A stretch of DNA of 6,214 nt. It comes from JAGOBX01 sp017999075 [NCBI: Candidatus Babelota bacterium]. GTDB lineage: Bacteria; JAGOBX01. The stretch is from NCBI GenBank assembly GCA_017999075.1, contig JAGOBX010000225.1, positions 1 to 6,214 of the forward strand, in the 5' to 3' direction. The notes under the pieces are model-generated. The model was not told the DNA's origin. It was given only the letters and a program-made list of their open reading frames with translations, and made no database searches. Made by a program: the position numbers and the translations under genes. Of this stretch, positions 5,501-6,214 are shown piece by piece (position 1 is the stretch's first letter; the number at the start of each line of letters is the position of its first letter).

Positions 5501-6214
5501 ATTTTATATCTGCAACATTAAAAACAGATGCTTTTTTCACCGGCATAAAGTACAGCCCGATCATTTGGAATGAATTTTTATTTTTAGAAGTTGAAGCAGA
5601 TAAAACCACAAGCAGTGATTTAATTGAAGATACTGTAATAGTAATGATTCAAAGTACAAGCGAAGAGAATTTCGGAGATACCGGATACTTCACTTTGCTG
5701 GAAACAGGAATACATACTGGTGTTTATCGTTCTGGGCCAAGGGATATTGAAATTTCCAATATAGATGAAGTAGGCCAGCAGTTTTATGCTTCAAGACTTG
5801 AAGTTAAATCTGGAGATTGGGTAACAATAACTGCGTTAAACCCGAATACGCTTTCATTATCTTCGACTAAAATTATGCGTGAAGCCGCATATATAATTCC
5901 TCCGAAAAGAATTAAAACAATCAGAACTTATAGAAACTCATCTTATAATGAATCGTCGCGTGTTTCGAATGGTTTAATATCTTTTGAACCAAATTACAGG
6001 TATATGTATTTTGAAGTTGAAGCTTATGATTTAGCAGGGACTTTAACTGATACTACTCTTTATGCAAATGATGAATTGGAGGATACAGTTGAATTATTGA
6101 TTACTTCAAGACTTGGGTTAAATGGTTTAGGAGGCACTGTTCCTATAACTTTAATTGAAAAAGGGAAAATTACTTATATATATAGAAATCGTCTAGAAAA
6201 CCCTTATATAGTTA
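2521..6214 (+). CDS. Giant secreted tandem-repeat surface protein, C-terminus beyond window
   Basis: I translated this frame by hand: 1231 codons from ATG at 2521 to the right edge with no stop. TAA immediately precedes the ATG in frame, so no earlier start is possible. Residues 1-25 form a Sec signal peptide: Lys2 and Lys6, a hydrophobic core 7-19, and probable cleavage after Ser24 or Ala25. From residue 26 the protein is a series of about ten related units, nine complete and one cut, mostly 115-122 residues and 137-139 near the end. Each runs: Pro linker with 'L.F', a beta strand of the 'iYvEa.A.D.N....DT' type, 'ETGKNTGxYRG', then 'GDT.....'. The alternating hydrophobic pattern and lack of helices suggest beta-sandwich folding. 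It is rich in Asn, Thr, Ser, Asp and Tyr and poor in Cys, as extracellular proteins often are. I know similar 'ET..NTG.F.G' units in large surface proteins of uncultured bacteria, but no function. A C-terminal sorting or anchoring domain would lie outside the window. It probably acts as an adhesin or structural layer protein; this is inference. Confidence 0.88.
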   Translation, partial: MKFCIKSVILVIIIWLSFYTDIYSAPANLTRLYIKSNDITLDSTVVFVTIGDGFEIYADTDFPVWSGVPDYFYCSVTTSSNLNDTIYLKLYQEAGDTGLYKTNFEIVSIDKSNGQLKKIGVNNNSGETIYFSFNGIVYDTLIVSVSRPPLTVNTLNFYSNAAYSVIINDSGVPIETICYLEANAVDGSEYSIDSLPITVESKYDSFNINLIETGKNTGLYRGYIKVTNSTVPQNQYIKVLVSGDTVQIKESISNNTAIITYRQPSEPNTFYGIEFVIDNFSNQTKNDSLILESNAYIKLSANDPNQNILDLVRIIIKNIRTGDTITKILYEQSPGIYTGNFYLTTYTNGTIGYLGAYYGDSITVYNILDSISDTLQVAVPSGPAALNNLRFMNYSYLSELTGYIPASSQLYIEANGLDGNSLTVDTMECYVKSNLDNAGIIVVLTETEKNSGRYRGIVNTGNYSDTVSQVINSFNNGDTVGIYKTINGMTFYDEISIQNSVSPVIVNYLEFKTFVTLEVIEGEILPTDQIIVEAIAVDRNSNSIDTLNASIYSAINNDTIIFDLYETSRNSGVFRNSFELSQNYTNQTLKILKASFGDTITGYISDSTVINDVLKVTVPSPPTVINSLRFMEEFYQIEKGEYTDAYTKIYVEITATDNNPYYQDTKQAICYSTYDSITIILTETGKNNGVFRGFIELNNFTFETLNYIKAYKNGETVSVYCGNKYDTVTLFLTSSPISVISINIKESIDYLTNKTDLLTIGDNVFVEIIAVDANPLTKDTMTMRAQVTASDYIEFTAVETEKNSNRYRGFFRLTTLSNDTIDELGVNYGDTLRIIAAATNDSITANITIPMSPAFYNELIFTQADYNNAWLDINQVNFGYTVYIRMTASDFNPLTSDTFGVILYTLGQTGSDSVEYIYNLTLLETGKHTGIFQGNAVLDVVKSVAQNRCKTKQGTYIILVPGDTLAENVKNINSELINNAVDTLQTATPKPPTDFISATLKTDAFFTGIKYSPIIWNEFLFLEVEADKTTSSDLIEDTVIVMIQSTSEENFGDTGYFTLLETGIHTGVYRSGPRDIEISNIDEVGQQFYASRLEVKSGDWVTITALNPNTLSLSSTKIMREAAYIIPPKRIKTIRTYRNSSYNESSRVSNGLISFEPNYRYMYFEVEAYDLAGTLTDTTLYANDELEDTVELLITSRLGLNGLGGTVPITLIEKGKITYIYRNRLENPYIV
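2596..6214 (+). repeat. About ten tandem protein repeats of 115-140 residues
   Basis: Unit starts, judged by the Pro-containing linker, are near residues 26, 148, 264, 382, 502, 620, 735, 851, 990 and 1127. The aromatic residue of the 'xYRG/xFRG' motif falls at 100, 220, 337, 454, 574, 691, 807, 932, 1069 and 1221. Best-kept copies are 'ETGKNTGLYRG' (212-222), 'ETEKNSGRYRG' (446-456), 'ETGKNNGVFRG' (683-693) and 'ETGKHTGIFQG' (924-934). The 'GDT' signature recurs at 243, 478, 598, 828 and 962, with variants GET, GDS and GDW in other units. At DNA level the units are mostly diverged, so the array is old, except for short near-identical patches. Confidence 0.85.

Overview
The window is strongly AT-rich by eye, with many A and T homopolymers in coding and spacer DNA. 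It holds four protein genes and no RNA gene, CRISPR array or insertion sequence that I can see. Two promoters match the bacterial housekeeping consensus (TTGACA, then TAAAAT after 16 or 17 bp). One gene has a strong purine-rich ribosome site, and there is a textbook rho-independent terminator. The lipobox protein and the very long secreted repeat protein suggest a bacterium with an elaborate envelope, probably a low-GC, diderm, uncultured-type lineage. The promoter style argues against Bacteroidota. The phylum cannot be fixed from this window.

Left part, minus strand (1298 down to 1): a two-gene operon. First is a 273-residue DnaC/DnaI/IstB-type AAA+ ATPase with an unusual cysteine-rich N-terminus of four CxC pairs. 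Joined to it by an ATGA stop/start overlap is a gene that runs off the left edge and encodes a DciA-like (DUF721) protein. Both families are connected with loading the replicative helicase and are usually regarded as alternatives to each other. Finding them translationally coupled is the most interesting point in the window.

Middle (1299-2190): a 146-bp divergent spacer, then a 217-residue lipoprotein gene on the plus strand. The spacer carries the lipoprotein promoter, an imperfect 13-bp dyad over its -10 box, and a small perfect palindrome just upstream of the ATPase start. The lipoprotein has two Ig/PKD-like domains and a lysine-rich tail, and its gene ends in tandem stops and a 16-bp-stem terminator.

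Right part (2190-6214): about 180 bp with no recognisable content, then a strong promoter and a leader of about 110 nt with mutually exclusive hairpin options. An open reading frame then starts at 2521 and stays open for 1231 codons to the window edge. It encodes a secreted protein built of about ten tandem units of roughly 115-140 residues. Each unit has the landmarks Pro-rich linker, 'D.N....DT', 'ETGKNTGxYRG' and 'GDT'. It looks like a giant cell-surface or extracellular beta-sandwich protein; its C-terminus and anchoring mode lie outside the window.

The replication operon and the two envelope genes are divergent and separately transcribed. I see no functional link between them beyond the shared 146-bp spacer.
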